Source: Eubacterium sp. CAG:248 (lineage in GTDB: Bacteria > Bacillota > Clostridia > Lachnospirales > Lachnospiraceae). From it: 24,319 nucleotides of DNA. Shown here one piece after another: positions 7,689 to 15,722 of the stretch. The stretch spans positions 1-24,319 of the forward strand of contig FR886217.1 in NCBI GenBank assembly GCA_000436475.1. The letters are read 5' to 3'. The position numbers and the translations under genes were made by a program. A model generated the notes under the pieces. It did not search any database and was not told the DNA's origin. It saw only the letters and a program-made list of their open reading frames with translations. The number at the start of each line of letters is the position of its first letter. The stretch's first letter is position 1.

Positions 7689-8161
7689 TAAAAAGTGATA
7701 GTCATATAGAAGGTATAAGTAAGGACAATCTTACATATGATATATGGAAGAGTCTGGGACTTAGAGATGTGAGTCCCAGACAGCTTTCTCCACTTGTGCT
7801 TGCTTATATAGGTGACAGCATATTTGACCTTGTGGTAAAAACTATGATAGTTACAAAGGGCAACACACAGGTTAATAAGATGAACAGAATGGCAAGCAGT
7901 ATAGTAAAGGCCGAGTCACAGTCTAAGATGATAGGATATATTGAGGATAAGCTGTCAGAGGAAGAGGAAGGCGTGTATAAAAGAGGCCGCAATGCCAAGT
8001 CATATACATCTGCTAAAAATGCTTCAATAAGTGACTATAGACGTGCAACAGGTTTTGAAGCACTTATGGGATATCTGTACATGTCAGGAAGATATGAACG
8101 TATGTGTGAGCTTATAAAAGATGCACTAGATTATCTTGAGAGTGAAAAAAGCGATAAGTGA
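7673..8161 (+). CDS. mrnC: Mini-ribonuclease 3
   Basis: Mini-III is an RNase III catalytic domain without a double-stranded-RNA-binding domain; in Bacillus it matures 23S rRNA. The 162-residue protein shows LAYIGDSIFDL, carrying the first catalytic acidic residue, then GRNAKS and YRRATGFEALMGYLY, carrying the second acidic cluster, and ends without a dsRBD, as expected. Its ATG lies inside the end of cysS and AGAAGG precedes it by 6 bases, so translation is probably coupled. The order cysS-mrnC-rlmB matches Bacillus. Confidence 0.95.
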   Translation: MEESIIKSDSHIEGISKDNLTYDIWKSLGLRDVSPRQLSPLVLAYIGDSIFDLVVKTMIVTKGNTQVNKMNRMASSIVKAESQSKMIGYIEDKLSEEEEGVYKRGRNAKSYTSAKNASISDYRRATGFEALMGYLYMSGRYERMCELIKDALDYLESEKSDK

Positions 8162-8212
8162 TATCTGATTATGTGTAACGAATCTGTACAGCAGAAATAG
8201 GAGTTTAAGATA

Positions 8213-8953
8213 ATGCGATATAAGGAATTAACATTTGAAGGACGTAATGCGGTTCTTGAGGCATTTCGTTCAGGAAAGACAATAGATAAGCTATATATAC
8301 TTGATGGGTGTCAGGATGGACCAGTTAAGAGCATAGTCAGGGAAGCAAAGAAGACATCCACAATCATCAGCTATGTAGAGAAGGAAAGACTTGACAGGCT
8401 TGCTAATACAGGACATCATCAGGGAGTAGTTGCTATAGGTGCAGCTTACGAATATGCTGATGTTGAGGATATACTTGAGGCTGCCAGAAGCAAGGGAGAA
8501 GATCCGTTTATATTTATACTGGATGAGATAGAAGATCCTCATAATCTTGGTGCTATCATAAGAACAGCTAATCTGGCTGGTGCGCATGGTGTTATTATAC
8601 CTAAAAGAAGAGCTGTAGGGCTTACAGCTACAGTTGCCAAGACATCTGCAGGAGCTATAAACTATACACCAGTAGCTAAGGTAACTAACATAGCAGCTAC
8701 TATAGAGTCACTTAAGAAAGAGGGACTATGGTTTGTATGTGCCGATATGGGTGGAGAGACTATGTATAACCTTAATCTTAAAGGACCTATTGGACTTGTT
8801 ATAGGTAACGAAGGAAATGGCGTGAGCAGACTGGTAAAGGAAAAGTGTGATTTTGTTGCATCTATTCCTATGAAAGGTGATATAGATTCACTTAATGCAT
8901 CAGTGGCAGCAGGTGTTATGGCGTTTGAAATAGTAAGGCAGAGAAGCATGTAG
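8213..8953 (+). CDS. rlmB: 23S rRNA (guanosine-2'-O-)-methyltransferase, TrmH/SpoU family
   Basis: This 246-residue SpoU-family knotted methyltransferase has an N-terminal substrate-binding domain (residues 1-80, with EGRNAVLEA) and a catalytic domain carrying the three SpoU motifs: NLGAIIRTA, LVIGNEGNGV and SLNASVAAGV. Members at this locus modify G2251-equivalent 23S rRNA. The specificity assignment rests on synteny and family. AGGAG lies 9 bases before the ATG. Bacillus has yacP between rlmB and sigH; here it is absent and only 33 bases separate this gene from sigH. Confidence 0.93.
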   Translation: MRYKELTFEGRNAVLEAFRSGKTIDKLYILDGCQDGPVKSIVREAKKTSTIISYVEKERLDRLANTGHHQGVVAIGAAYEYADVEDILEAARSKGEDPFIFILDEIEDPHNLGAIIRTANLAGAHGVIIPKRRAVGLTATVAKTSAGAINYTPVAKVTNIAATIESLKKEGLWFVCADMGGETMYNLNLKGPIGLVIGNEGNGVSRLVKEKCDFVASIPMKGDIDSLNASVAAGVMAFEIVRQRSM

Positions 8954-8986
8954 ATAACAGCTAAAAAGAATGAGGTGTTTGTGTCT

Positions 8987-9610
8987 ATGGAACATTATGA
9001 GTTATACAGCGATGAAGAGCTTGTAAGCATGTATCGTAATGGCGATGAGAGAGCCGTAGATGCGATTATGGAAAGATATAAGAATCTTGTAAGAAAAAAG
9101 GCACATGCTATGTATATAGTTGGTGGAGAAAAAGATGATCTTATACAGGAAGGTATGATTGGGTTATATAAGGCGGTGACCACATACGATAAAGATAAGG
9201 AAGCCTCGTTTATGACATTTGCATCACTATGTATCAATGGACAGATAATGAATGCAGTTAAAGCTTCAAACACCAAGAAGAATGCACCTTTAAATGGCTA
9301 TATTTCACTTGATGAGCCAGTAAACAGTGCTGATGATAATGCTGACATGAAGCTTGTGGACACATTGGCTGGCATATACGAACAGAATCCGGAGCTGCTG
9401 TATATAGACAGGGAATATACGGGGAATCTTGAACAAAGGGTTTTTGAAACATTAAGCCCATTGGAAAAGAAGGTCATAAAACTGCTTATGGGTGGAAAAG
9501 ACTACGTAAAAATAGCGCAAGAACTAAATCGTCCCCCAAAATCTATCGATAATGCCATACAACGTGCCAGAACTAAGATAGGAAAGGCAATAAGTCAAAA
9601 TAATACTTGA
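8987..9610 (+). CDS. sigH: RNA polymerase sigma factor SigH family
   Basis: This is a 207-residue sigma-70-family factor. Region 2 includes DDLIQEGMIGLYKAV, the core-binding helix, and FMTFASLCINGQIMNAVK, which contacts the -10 region. Region 4 includes LSPLEKKVIKLLMGGKDYVKIA and a helix-turn-helix that reads PPKSIDNAIQRARTKI. Region 3 is short, as in SigH. The ATG at 8987 follows TGAGGTG by 9 bases; a GTG at 8975 overlaps that site. In Bacillus SigH drives stationary-phase and early sporulation genes, and position after rlmB supports orthology. Whether this organism sporulates cannot be told from this window. Confidence 0.93.
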   Translation: MEHYELYSDEELVSMYRNGDERAVDAIMERYKNLVRKKAHAMYIVGGEKDDLIQEGMIGLYKAVTTYDKDKEASFMTFASLCINGQIMNAVKASNTKKNAPLNGYISLDEPVNSADDNADMKLVDTLAGIYEQNPELLYIDREYTGNLEQRVFETLSPLEKKVIKLLMGGKDYVKIAQELNRPPKSIDNAIQRARTKIGKAISQNNT

Positions 9611-9635
9611 TAAATTTATGCAAAAATGATATAAA
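9607..9635 (+). promoter_or_regulatory. Promoter of tRNA-Thr
   Basis: TTGATA (9607-9612) and TATAAA (9630-9635) are separated by 17 bases, and the -10 box is preceded by TGA, an extended -10 element. The -35 box overlaps the sigH stop codon. Transcription would start near 9642, inside the first arm of the hairpin at 9639-9664. Confidence 0.6.
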
Positions 9636-9638
9636 TAG

Positions 9639-9664
9639 AATTGCTGTTATATAAAACAGCAATT
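9639..9664. repeat. Perfect 10-bp hairpin before tRNA-Thr
   Basis: AATTGCTGTT (9639-9648) pairs perfectly with AACAGCAATT (9655-9664) around a 6-base AT loop. It ends two bases before the tRNA. No T-run follows, so it is more likely a processing or partly terminating structure than a simple terminator. Confidence 0.6.
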
Positions 9665-9666
9665 AT

Positions 9667-9738
9667 GCTATTGTAGCTCAGTGGTAGAGCACTTCATTGG
9701 TAATGAAGAGGTCGGGGGTCCAATTCCCCTCAATAGCT
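9667..9738 (+). tRNA. tRNA-Thr (anticodon GGT), unusual T-loop
   Basis: All four stems form: acceptor GCTATTG/CAATAGC, D-stem GCTC/GAGC, anticodon stem CTTCA/TGAAG with loop TTGGTAA (anticodon GGT, Thr), and T-stem GGGGG/CCCCT. The discriminator is T and no CCA is encoded. The T-loop reads TCCAATT, so the position that is almost always T55 (pseudouridine) is C. Otherwise it looks functional. Confidence 0.93.
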
Positions 9739-9883
9739 TGCGTGAGTAACGATGAGAATAAGAAAAAAGGACCACCAGCAAAATGTGCTTGCACAATTTT
9801 GCTGGTGGTTCTTTTTTCTTATTCGAGGAGAACCGCGACATCCGAATCAGATAACTGATTCGGATGCATCGTTACTCGCGCAA
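9738..9883. repeat. 146-bp three-armed palindromic element (bidirectional terminator or MITE-like)
   Basis: Terminal inverted repeats of 17 bases with one G-U pair (9738-9754 with 9867-9883) enclose two internal hairpins. The first, 9756-9824, has a stem of about 33 bp with a short loop; its arms carry A6 and T6 tracts, so it can act as a terminator on either strand. The second, 9840-9865, is a perfect 11-bp stem with a four-base ATAA loop. The whole folds as a three-way junction. It fills the gap between tRNA-Thr and the convergent C39-like gene. It encodes no protein. Confidence 0.85.
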
Positions 9884-9884
9884 C

Positions 9885-10709
9885 CTATTCAATCACAACC
9901 GCCTGATAATAATATCTCTTATAATAATCTTCAAACTTATCCATATCCCTTTCTACAATTCCATAAGTAGGATCGGCAAGAGTGACAGTCCTTTTAACAA
10001 TATCGTATCCTGCCAGTGCGACACAATGTTCATTTCTTGGCCAGGTAAATACAGTTCCATCATCAAGAACAACTTCGTTATATTTGATTTCAGTAACATT
10101 ATAATCAAAGCATGTCCACACAATAACAGGATGGCCCTTAGCCAGCTGTACATATAGCATTTCTGGTGGCTGATAACTCATTATATAAGCTGAATGTCTG
10201 ATATCATTTGCTTTGAAAAATGCATTTGCAGCATTTGCAATGGCAGGTGCAAAGCAGCCACTTCCAGAAGATTTCCATGGAGAACCCCAGAAGTATTCAA
10301 CAAAGCAGCCTTTAGTTGCTATATCCTTCATATCAAGATAATTCCTTGCAAGCTCTTCTTTGTCTATGTTATAGCCAAGATAGTGTAAAACCTCAGCAAG
10401 TGCTGTTATTTCACAGCCGGTAGGAAGCTGTGGGTATTGGCTTATGTAAGGAATATCAAGGCTGAAACTATCAGGATAGTCAGTGTTATCAAGGCTGCTT
10501 ATGGAATATTCATTCACGGCTGATTTTATATAGTCAGGTTCAATAGATGAGGTTTCTATAATGTTATCAACAGACATTGATAGAGAACTATCTGGTTTAT
10601 GGTTATTGTGATTATTAAAAAAATAATAAATAAATAATGCAATAAGTATGATTAATGATAGAAAAAACACTGTAAGTGGTGCTCTGCTATTGTGCTTTTT
10701 AGTGTTCAT
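9885..10709 (-). CDS. Membrane-anchored C39-like cysteine peptidase family protein
   Basis: This is a 274-residue protein with a single N-terminal membrane segment (VFFLSLIILIALFIYYFF, about residues 14-31), a serine-rich linker and a papain-like C39_2-type domain facing outward. The likely catalytic cysteine is in PTGCEITAL, the histidine in NEHCVALAGY, and the acidic residue in LADPTYG. WGSPWKSSGSGCF is also typical of this family. Such domains are found in extracellular or bacteriocin-processing-like peptidases, but nothing nearby indicates a substrate. An alternative ATG five codons upstream (10724) overlaps the AAAGGA site. Its 3' end abuts the three-armed element, which should end its transcript. 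Confidence 0.87.
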   Translation of the reverse strand: MNTKKHNSRAPLTVFFLSLIILIALFIYYFFNNHNNHKPDSSLSMSVDNIIETSSIEPDYIKSAVNEYSISSLDNTDYPDSFSLDIPYISQYPQLPTGCEITALAEVLHYLGYNIDKEELARNYLDMKDIATKGCFVEYFWGSPWKSSGSGCFAPAIANAANAFFKANDIRHSAYIMSYQPPEMLYVQLAKGHPVIVWTCFDYNVTEIKYNEVVLDDGTVFTWPRNEHCVALAGYDIVKRTVTLADPTYGIVERDMDKFEDYYKRYYYQAVVIE

Positions 10710-11166
10710 TATATTGTATACCATCCTTTAATTTCTTAAAATGTGCAATTCACGCGCAGTTTTAATAGCCTGTCTTCACACATATCCATATATCTTTTGG
10801 CATAATCAAGAAGTGTAAACATCGGCTTTATACATGCAATTTCTGAAAGTAGAAACGACTTTTTATACTTTTGACACTTACATCATTATATAAAAATAAC
10901 CATAATAACTCAAGATAAGTTCTTTAGATAGTTAATTTAGTCAGCCAGCACAATGGTTATGTAAACTGGATTGAGGAAACTTGTTATAACGGCAGTATAG
11001 GAAAAGGGTGTTTAAAAGCAAGATATTATTATTTGCAAAGTTATTTCATAAACCCATTGCTTGAAACTGCTTACTTGTGTTATTATAACAGTTGTGGTTT
11101 TATGTATATTCATAAAGCGGCTAAAGTTATATGCTATATTTAAGTATTAGCAGAATGGAGGAAACT
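10710..11166. other. Gene-poor region between C39-like gene and purA
   Basis: About 457 bases separate the divergent C39-like gene and purA. The region holds the purA promoter (11061-11089) and an 8-bp inverted repeat (ATAACCAT 10896-10903 with ATGGTTAT 10953-10960) that could close a leader loop. A 28-codon minus-strand frame at 10736-10822 and a 71-codon plus-strand frame ending at 11143 are open but lack ribosome binding sites. No purine riboswitch core was recognised. Confidence 0.65.
11061..11089 (+). promoter_or_regulatory. Promoter of purA
   Basis: TTGAAA (11061-11066) and TATAAC (11084-11089) are separated by exactly 17 bases and lie 77 bases before the purA start, leaving a leader of about 70 bases. 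Confidence 0.65.
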
Positions 11167-12462
11167 ATGGTAAAAGCTATTGTTGGTGCTAACTGGGGAG
11201 ATGAAGGTAAGGGTAAGATTACAGATATGCTTGCTGAAGAATCTGATATCGTTGTAAGATTTCAGGGAGGAAGTAATGCCGGACATACAATCATAAACGA
11301 TTACGGTAAGTTCGCGTTGCATCTTCTTCCATCAGGCGTATTCTACAACCATATTACAAGTGTTATTGGAAATGGTGTTGCCCTTAACATTCCTTATCTT
11401 ATAAATGAGATTAAGAGCATTACAGACAGAAATGTTCCAATGCCTAAGATTCTTGTGTCAGATAGAGCACAGATTATGATGCCTTATCATATTGATTTTG
11501 ATACATATGAGGAAGCAAGACTTGCAGGTAAGTCATTTGGTTCAACTAAGTCAGGAATTGCTCCATTCTATTCAGATAAATACGCAAAGATTGGTTTTCA
11601 GGTTAGTGAGTTATTCGGAGATGAAGAAGCACTTAAGGAAAAGATTGCTAATGTATGTACATTAAAGAATGTTATGCTTGAGCATCTTTATCATAAGCCA
11701 CTTCTTAAGGAAGAGGATATATTTAATACACTTATGGAGTACAAGGAGATGGTTAAGCCATTTGTATGCGATACATCAGCATTCCTTCATCAGGCTCTTA
11801 AGGATGGAAAGAAGATTCTTCTTGAAGGACAGTTGGGTTCTCTTAAGGATCCAGACCATGGAATATATCCTATGGTTACATCATCTTCAACACTTGCACC
11901 TTACGGCGCTATTGGTGCAGGTATTCCAGCTGCATCTATCCAGGATGTCGTTACAGTAGTTAAGGCATACTCATCAGCAGTAGGAGCTGGCGCATTTGTA
12001 AGTGAAATATTTGGTGATGAAGCTGACGAGTTAAGAAAGCGCGGCGGTGATGGCGGCGAGTTCGGTGCTACAACAGGACGTCCAAGAAGAATGGGATGGT
12101 TTGATGCAGTTGCAACACGTTATGGTGTACGTATGCAGGGAACAACAGAGGTTGCTCTTACAGTAGTAGATGTATTAGGATATCTTGATGAGATACCTAT
12201 CTGCGTAGGTTACGAGATAGATGGAAAGGTTACTAAGGACTTCCCAACAACTTCTGAACTTAAGAAGGCTAAGCCAGTATTTAAGGTACTTCCAGGCTGG
12301 AAGTGTGATATAAGAGGAATCAAGAACTATGAAGACCTTCCAGAAGCCTGCCGTAACTATGTAGAAACTATTGAAAAGGAAATCGAAGCTCCTATAACAA
12401 TGGTATCAAACGGACCAGGAAGACATGAGATTATTCATAGAGTAAGCTCTTATGGAAAGTAA
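11167..12462 (+). CDS. purA: Adenylosuccinate synthetase
   Basis: PurA joins IMP and aspartate using GTP in the first committed step of AMP synthesis. The 431-residue length is normal. The phosphate-binding loop GANWGDEGKGK lies at the N-terminus, followed by RFQGGSNAGHTI with the catalytic histidine, LLEGQLG, and GATTGRPRRMGWFD in the aspartate/GTP region. The frame can start at 11131, but the ATG at 11167 follows GGAGGA by 4 bases and gives the family's standard MVKAIVGANWGDEGKGK. Codon use has fewer ATA codons than its neighbours, which fits higher expression. It is monocistronic, with its own promoter and terminator. Confidence 0.97.
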   Translation: MVKAIVGANWGDEGKGKITDMLAEESDIVVRFQGGSNAGHTIINDYGKFALHLLPSGVFYNHITSVIGNGVALNIPYLINEIKSITDRNVPMPKILVSDRAQIMMPYHIDFDTYEEARLAGKSFGSTKSGIAPFYSDKYAKIGFQVSELFGDEEALKEKIANVCTLKNVMLEHLYHKPLLKEEDIFNTLMEYKEMVKPFVCDTSAFLHQALKDGKKILLEGQLGSLKDPDHGIYPMVTSSSTLAPYGAIGAGIPAASIQDVVTVVKAYSSAVGAGAFVSEIFGDEADELRKRGGDGGEFGATTGRPRRMGWFDAVATRYGVRMQGTTEVALTVVDVLGYLDEIPICVGYEIDGKVTKDFPTTSELKKAKPVFKVLPGWKCDIRGIKNYEDLPEACRNYVETIEKEIEAPITMVSNGPGRHEIIHRVSSYGK

Positions 12463-12504
12463 AATTTAAAATTAAAATATAGATTTATATTGATGAGTGT
12501 AAAT

Positions 12505-12542
12505 TAGCGATGATTAAGAAAGCATATTCTTAATCATCGCTA
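12505..12542. terminator. Bidirectional terminator between purA and the small membrane protein
   Basis: TAGCGATGATTAAGAA (12505-12520) pairs perfectly over 16 bp with TTCTTAATCATCGCTA (12527-12542) around a 6-base loop. It lies between two convergent genes. T-runs are weak, so efficiency rests mainly on the stem. Confidence 0.75.
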
Positions 12543-12551
12543 TTGTTGATA

Positions 12552-12755
12552 CTACTGTTTACGACCTGAAAGATATTTATACATAAGCATCATTGCGTAA
12601 GCAACAACGGGAAGTACAATATCGGTGAATATGAGTCCTTTGAATAAAGTATGGGCTGTTTCGTTGTCGATAAAGGCAGTTATGAGAGTGATGATAATAA
12701 GGGCAGCCCATGCGATCACAACGGCAAGAGCAGCGATTCTTTTAAATTTTTTCAT
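12552..12755 (-). CDS. Small two-helix membrane protein of unknown function
   Basis: This 67-residue protein starts with a basic end MKKFKR, then has two predicted membrane helices (about residues 7-28 and 41-60) joined by a short polar loop, and ends with KYLSGRKQ. The ATG at 12755 is preceded by GGAG on the minus strand; the longer frame to 12821 adds a charged, unlikely N-terminus. I do not recognise the family. It lies alone, convergent to purA and divergent from the adenylation cluster. Confidence 0.7.
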   Translation of the reverse strand: MKKFKRIAALAVVIAWAALIIITLITAFIDNETAHTLFKGLIFTDIVLPVVAYAMMLMYKYLSGRKQ

Positions 12756-12918
12756 GATATCTCCATTCTGTTGGCTGTTTTGTTTCTGATGATGTATACG
12801 GATTGCTTTATTGAACTGCAATTTACGTAATACTATGGATTTTTAATAATAAAAATGGTATCATATTTTAGTTATATAGAAAAGGTATTTTTAACACTTT
12901 AGTTAAGAAAGGTGATCA

Positions 12919-14448
12919 ATGATGATAAAGAATGTATTGGATTATTTATATAATTCAAAGGAAAAATATCCATTAAAGACAGCTGTAGCAGATGACAAGT
13001 CATCTATGACATATACAGAGCTTGTGGATAACGCAACAGCTATAGCGGCTGGATTGTCAGAGTATGTTGGAGTAAGAAGAGCAGTTCCTGTATATATGGA
13101 TAAGAGCTGCGTTGCACTTGCTGCGTTTATGGGTGTAGTTATGACTGATAATTTTTATGTGTTATTAGAACCAGGACATCCGGCAGAAAGAATACATGGT
13201 ATTCTTGACACTCTTGAGGCAGATATAATAGTTACAAACAGGAAAAATGAGAAAAAAGCAGCTAAGCTTGAGTTTGCTGGAAAGATAATATATATAGAGG
13301 ACCTGCTTGAAACACAGGTTACTGATGAAATCAGGGACAGGCTTGCTTCTATAAAGGCCAGCTCGCTTGATATTGATCCTTTATATGCAATATTCACATC
13401 TGGTTCAACTGGTGTGCCTAAGGGTGTTGTTGTTAATCACCGCTCAGTTATTGACTTTATTGACTGTTTTACTGATACATTTGGAATATCAGAAAATGAT
13501 GTTATAGGCAACCAGGCACCATTTGATTTTGATGTATCAGTCAAGGATATATATTCAAGTCTTAAGTGTGGGGCAACATTGCAGATTATTCCAAAGTCGA
13601 TGTTTTCATTTCCTACAAGACTTCTTGACTATCTTGATGATAATAAGGTTACTACACTTATATGGGCTGTTTCAGCTTTATGTATAGTAACAACGCTTAA
13701 CGGATTTGATTATAAAGTTCCTGAAAGTATCAACAAGGTTATATTCTCAGGAGAAGTTATGCCGATAAAGCATCTTAACAAGTGGAGAGAAATATATCCT
13801 GATGCTATGTTTGTCAATGTGTATGGACCAACAGAGATTACGTGTAACTGTACTTATTATATTGTTGACAGGGAGTTTGAACTTGAAGATGTACTACCAA
13901 TGGGAAGTGCATTTCCTAATGAAAGAGTATTCCTTTTAGATGAGAATAATAATCAGATATGCGCAGACGAGCCTAAGAAAACTGGTGAGATATGTGTATC
14001 AGGAACAGCGGTAACTATGGGCTATTTTAATAACAGGGAAAAGACAGATAGTGCATTTGTACAGAATCCACTTAATCCATATTATAACGAGATAATATAT
14101 AGAACAGGTGATCTTGGTTATTACAACGAGAGGGGTGAGATGTGCTTCTCTTCAAGAAAGGATTTCCAGATAAAGCACAATGGACACAGGATAGAGCTTG
14201 GTGAGATAGAGATGGCGATTAACTCCATGGATGGCATACAGAGAGCATGTTGCATATATGAACAGGAACAGAATAAGATATATGCTTTCTATGAAGGAAA
14301 TGCTGACAACAAGTCACTTACACATTATCTTGTATCAAAGATTCCTAAGTTTATGATACCAGAAGTGCTTGTTAATGTTGAAGCTATGCCACTTACAAAA
14401 AATGGAAAGATAGATAGAAAGGCTTTGATGGAGGGATATAATGCTTAG
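12919..14448 (+). CDS. Stand-alone amino-acid adenylation enzyme, DltA-like
   Basis: This 509-residue enzyme is a single A-domain of the ANL superfamily that activates an amino acid with ATP and passes it to a carrier protein. The core motifs are in order: FTSGSTGVPKG (159-169), NQAPFDFDVSV (198-208), FSGEVMP (276-282), YGPTE (302-306), YRTGDLG, and the C-terminal NGKIDRKAL with Lys497. The overall sequence is closest to DltA, the D-alanine ligase for teichoic-acid alanylation. However, by hand alignment the residue matching the D-alanine-selecting cysteine of Bacillus DltA is Ser277, and pocket positions hold Lys209 and Trp249, so another substrate is possible. AAAGG lies 6 bases before the ATG. 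The stop overlaps the decarboxylase start by 8 bases. Confidence 0.88.
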   Translation: MMIKNVLDYLYNSKEKYPLKTAVADDKSSMTYTELVDNATAIAAGLSEYVGVRRAVPVYMDKSCVALAAFMGVVMTDNFYVLLEPGHPAERIHGILDTLEADIIVTNRKNEKKAAKLEFAGKIIYIEDLLETQVTDEIRDRLASIKASSLDIDPLYAIFTSGSTGVPKGVVVNHRSVIDFIDCFTDTFGISENDVIGNQAPFDFDVSVKDIYSSLKCGATLQIIPKSMFSFPTRLLDYLDDNKVTTLIWAVSALCIVTTLNGFDYKVPESINKVIFSGEVMPIKHLNKWREIYPDAMFVNVYGPTEITCNCTYYIVDREFELEDVLPMGSAFPNERVFLLDENNNQICADEPKKTGEICVSGTAVTMGYFNNREKTDSAFVQNPLNPYYNEIIYRTGDLGYYNERGEMCFSSRKDFQIKHNGHRIELGEIEMAINSMDGIQRACCIYEQEQNKIYAFYEGNADNKSLTHYLVSKIPKFMIPEVLVNVEAMPLTKNGKIDRKALMEGYNA

Positions 14449-15670
14449 TACAGAAAAAATCATTGAGATTGCCAATCAATATGGAACACCAATATATATA
14501 TTGGATAAGGAGCATCTTGGTAAAAGAATACATGACATCCAGACTATATTAGGAAATGATATAACACTGTGTTATGCCATGAAAGCTAATCCATTTTTAG
14601 TAGATGCATTCAAGTCACTTAATACTAAATATGAGGTATGTTCACCAGGAGAGTTTGCAATATGCGAGCGTGAAAAGGTTAACATGCAGGATGTGGTTCT
14701 TTCAGGAGTTAACAAGGAAGAAAAGGATATATGTCATGTTATGGATGACTGTGGCGGTGTAGGCGTGTATACAGTGGAGTCTGTTGAACAGTATAGGCTG
14801 TTGTCTGATTGTGCTGCCACAAGAGAATTAAAGATAAATGTTCTTCTAAGGGTAACAAGTGGCAATCAGTTCGGACTTGATGAATCAGATATAGAAATGA
14901 TTATTAAAAACAGAGAGTCACATCCTTATATTAACATACTGGGCCTGCAGTGCTATACAGGTACACAGAAGAAAAAGTTTGATATTATAAAAAATGAAAT
15001 AGAATGGCTGGATGCTCTATGTGACAGGCTGTATGAGGAATATGGCTTCAAGGCAGAAGAGCTTGAGTATGGTCCAGGACTTCCTGTTGCATATTTTGGA
15101 GATGCAGCATATGAAAATAACTATGATATGCTTAAAGAATTAGCAGAGATGCTGGCATCTTACAAGGAAAAGTATCATATTACGTTAGAGATGGGAAGAT
15201 ATCTGGCAGCAGACTGTGGCGTATATGTTACCGGAGTAGCAGATATAAAGACTAATAAGGGACAGCAGTATATAATAGTTGATGGAGGAATTAATCATGT
15301 AAACTATTATGGACAGACCATGGCTATGAAGATTCCTGCGTATTCATATGTAAAGGCTGATGGAACAATAGTAAGGGATAAAAATATATCTGATACACTA
15401 GCTGGAACAGATGATGAAAAGTGGACTATATGTGGTTCACTCTGTACAGTGGCAGATCTGATTGTAAAAAATCTTCCTATAGGAAAGCCACAGACAGGAG
15501 ATAAGATAATATTTTATAATATAGGTGCATATTCAATAACAGAGGGTATATATTTGTTCTTAAGCAGAAGAATGCCTGTTATTACCGCATATAACGAAGA
15601 TGGAAGTGTTGAGTTATACAGGGATGTGACTGCCACAGATACAATTAATTCACGAATATATGTTAAGTAG
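14441..15670 (+). CDS. Fold-type III PLP-dependent amino-acid decarboxylase
   Basis: This 409-residue enzyme belongs to the alanine-racemase-like (fold III) decarboxylases such as LysA and ornithine decarboxylase. The PLP lysine is Lys48 in YAMKANP. Later motifs match the fold but with changes: LQCYTGTQ where HxGS is usual, EYGPGLP where the phosphate-binding GGG is usual, EMGRYLAADCG for EPGR, CGSLCTVADLI for the substrate-contacting cysteine region, and YNIGAYS near the end. The variant motifs argue that it is not ordinary diaminopimelate decarboxylase. GGAGGG lies 5 bases before the ATG, which overlaps the adenylation gene, so the two are translationally coupled. BtrK of butirosin synthesis is a precedent for such an enzyme acting on a carrier-bound amino acid. 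Confidence 0.86.
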   Translation: MLSTEKIIEIANQYGTPIYILDKEHLGKRIHDIQTILGNDITLCYAMKANPFLVDAFKSLNTKYEVCSPGEFAICEREKVNMQDVVLSGVNKEEKDICHVMDDCGGVGVYTVESVEQYRLLSDCAATRELKINVLLRVTSGNQFGLDESDIEMIIKNRESHPYINILGLQCYTGTQKKKFDIIKNEIEWLDALCDRLYEEYGFKAEELEYGPGLPVAYFGDAAYENNYDMLKELAEMLASYKEKYHITLEMGRYLAADCGVYVTGVADIKTNKGQQYIIVDGGINHVNYYGQTMAMKIPAYSYVKADGTIVRDKNISDTLAGTDDEKWTICGSLCTVADLIVKNLPIGKPQTGDKIIFYNIGAYSITEGIYLFLSRRMPVITAYNEDGSVELYRDVTATDTINSRIYVK

Positions 15671-15693
15671 TTGTTAATTATAATAAAATATGC

Positions 15694-15722
15694 TTGACTA
15701 ACATTCATATATGTTATATTTT
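15694..15722 (+). promoter_or_regulatory. Candidate promoter of the carrier-protein gene
   Basis: TTGACT (15694-15699) and TATTTT (15717-15722) are separated by 17 bases, in the 225-base gap between decarboxylase and carrier genes. The spacer contains the inverted repeat AACAT/ATGTT. The carrier could therefore be expressed separately from the other two genes. Confidence 0.4.

Noticed and set aside
9752..10157. Overlapping plus-strand ORFs across the three-armed element and C39-like gene
   Set aside because: They cross the palindromic element or are antisense to the C39-like gene, whose frame carries clear catalytic motifs.
10896..10960. Purine riboswitch in the purA leader
   Set aside because: Only an 8-bp inverted repeat is seen, it lies upstream of the mapped promoter candidate, and the conserved purine-aptamer core is absent.
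10928..11143. 71-codon open frame on the plus strand before purA
   Set aside because: It has no start codon or ribosome binding site near its beginning, is odd in composition (many Cys and Tyr), and overlaps the purA promoter.
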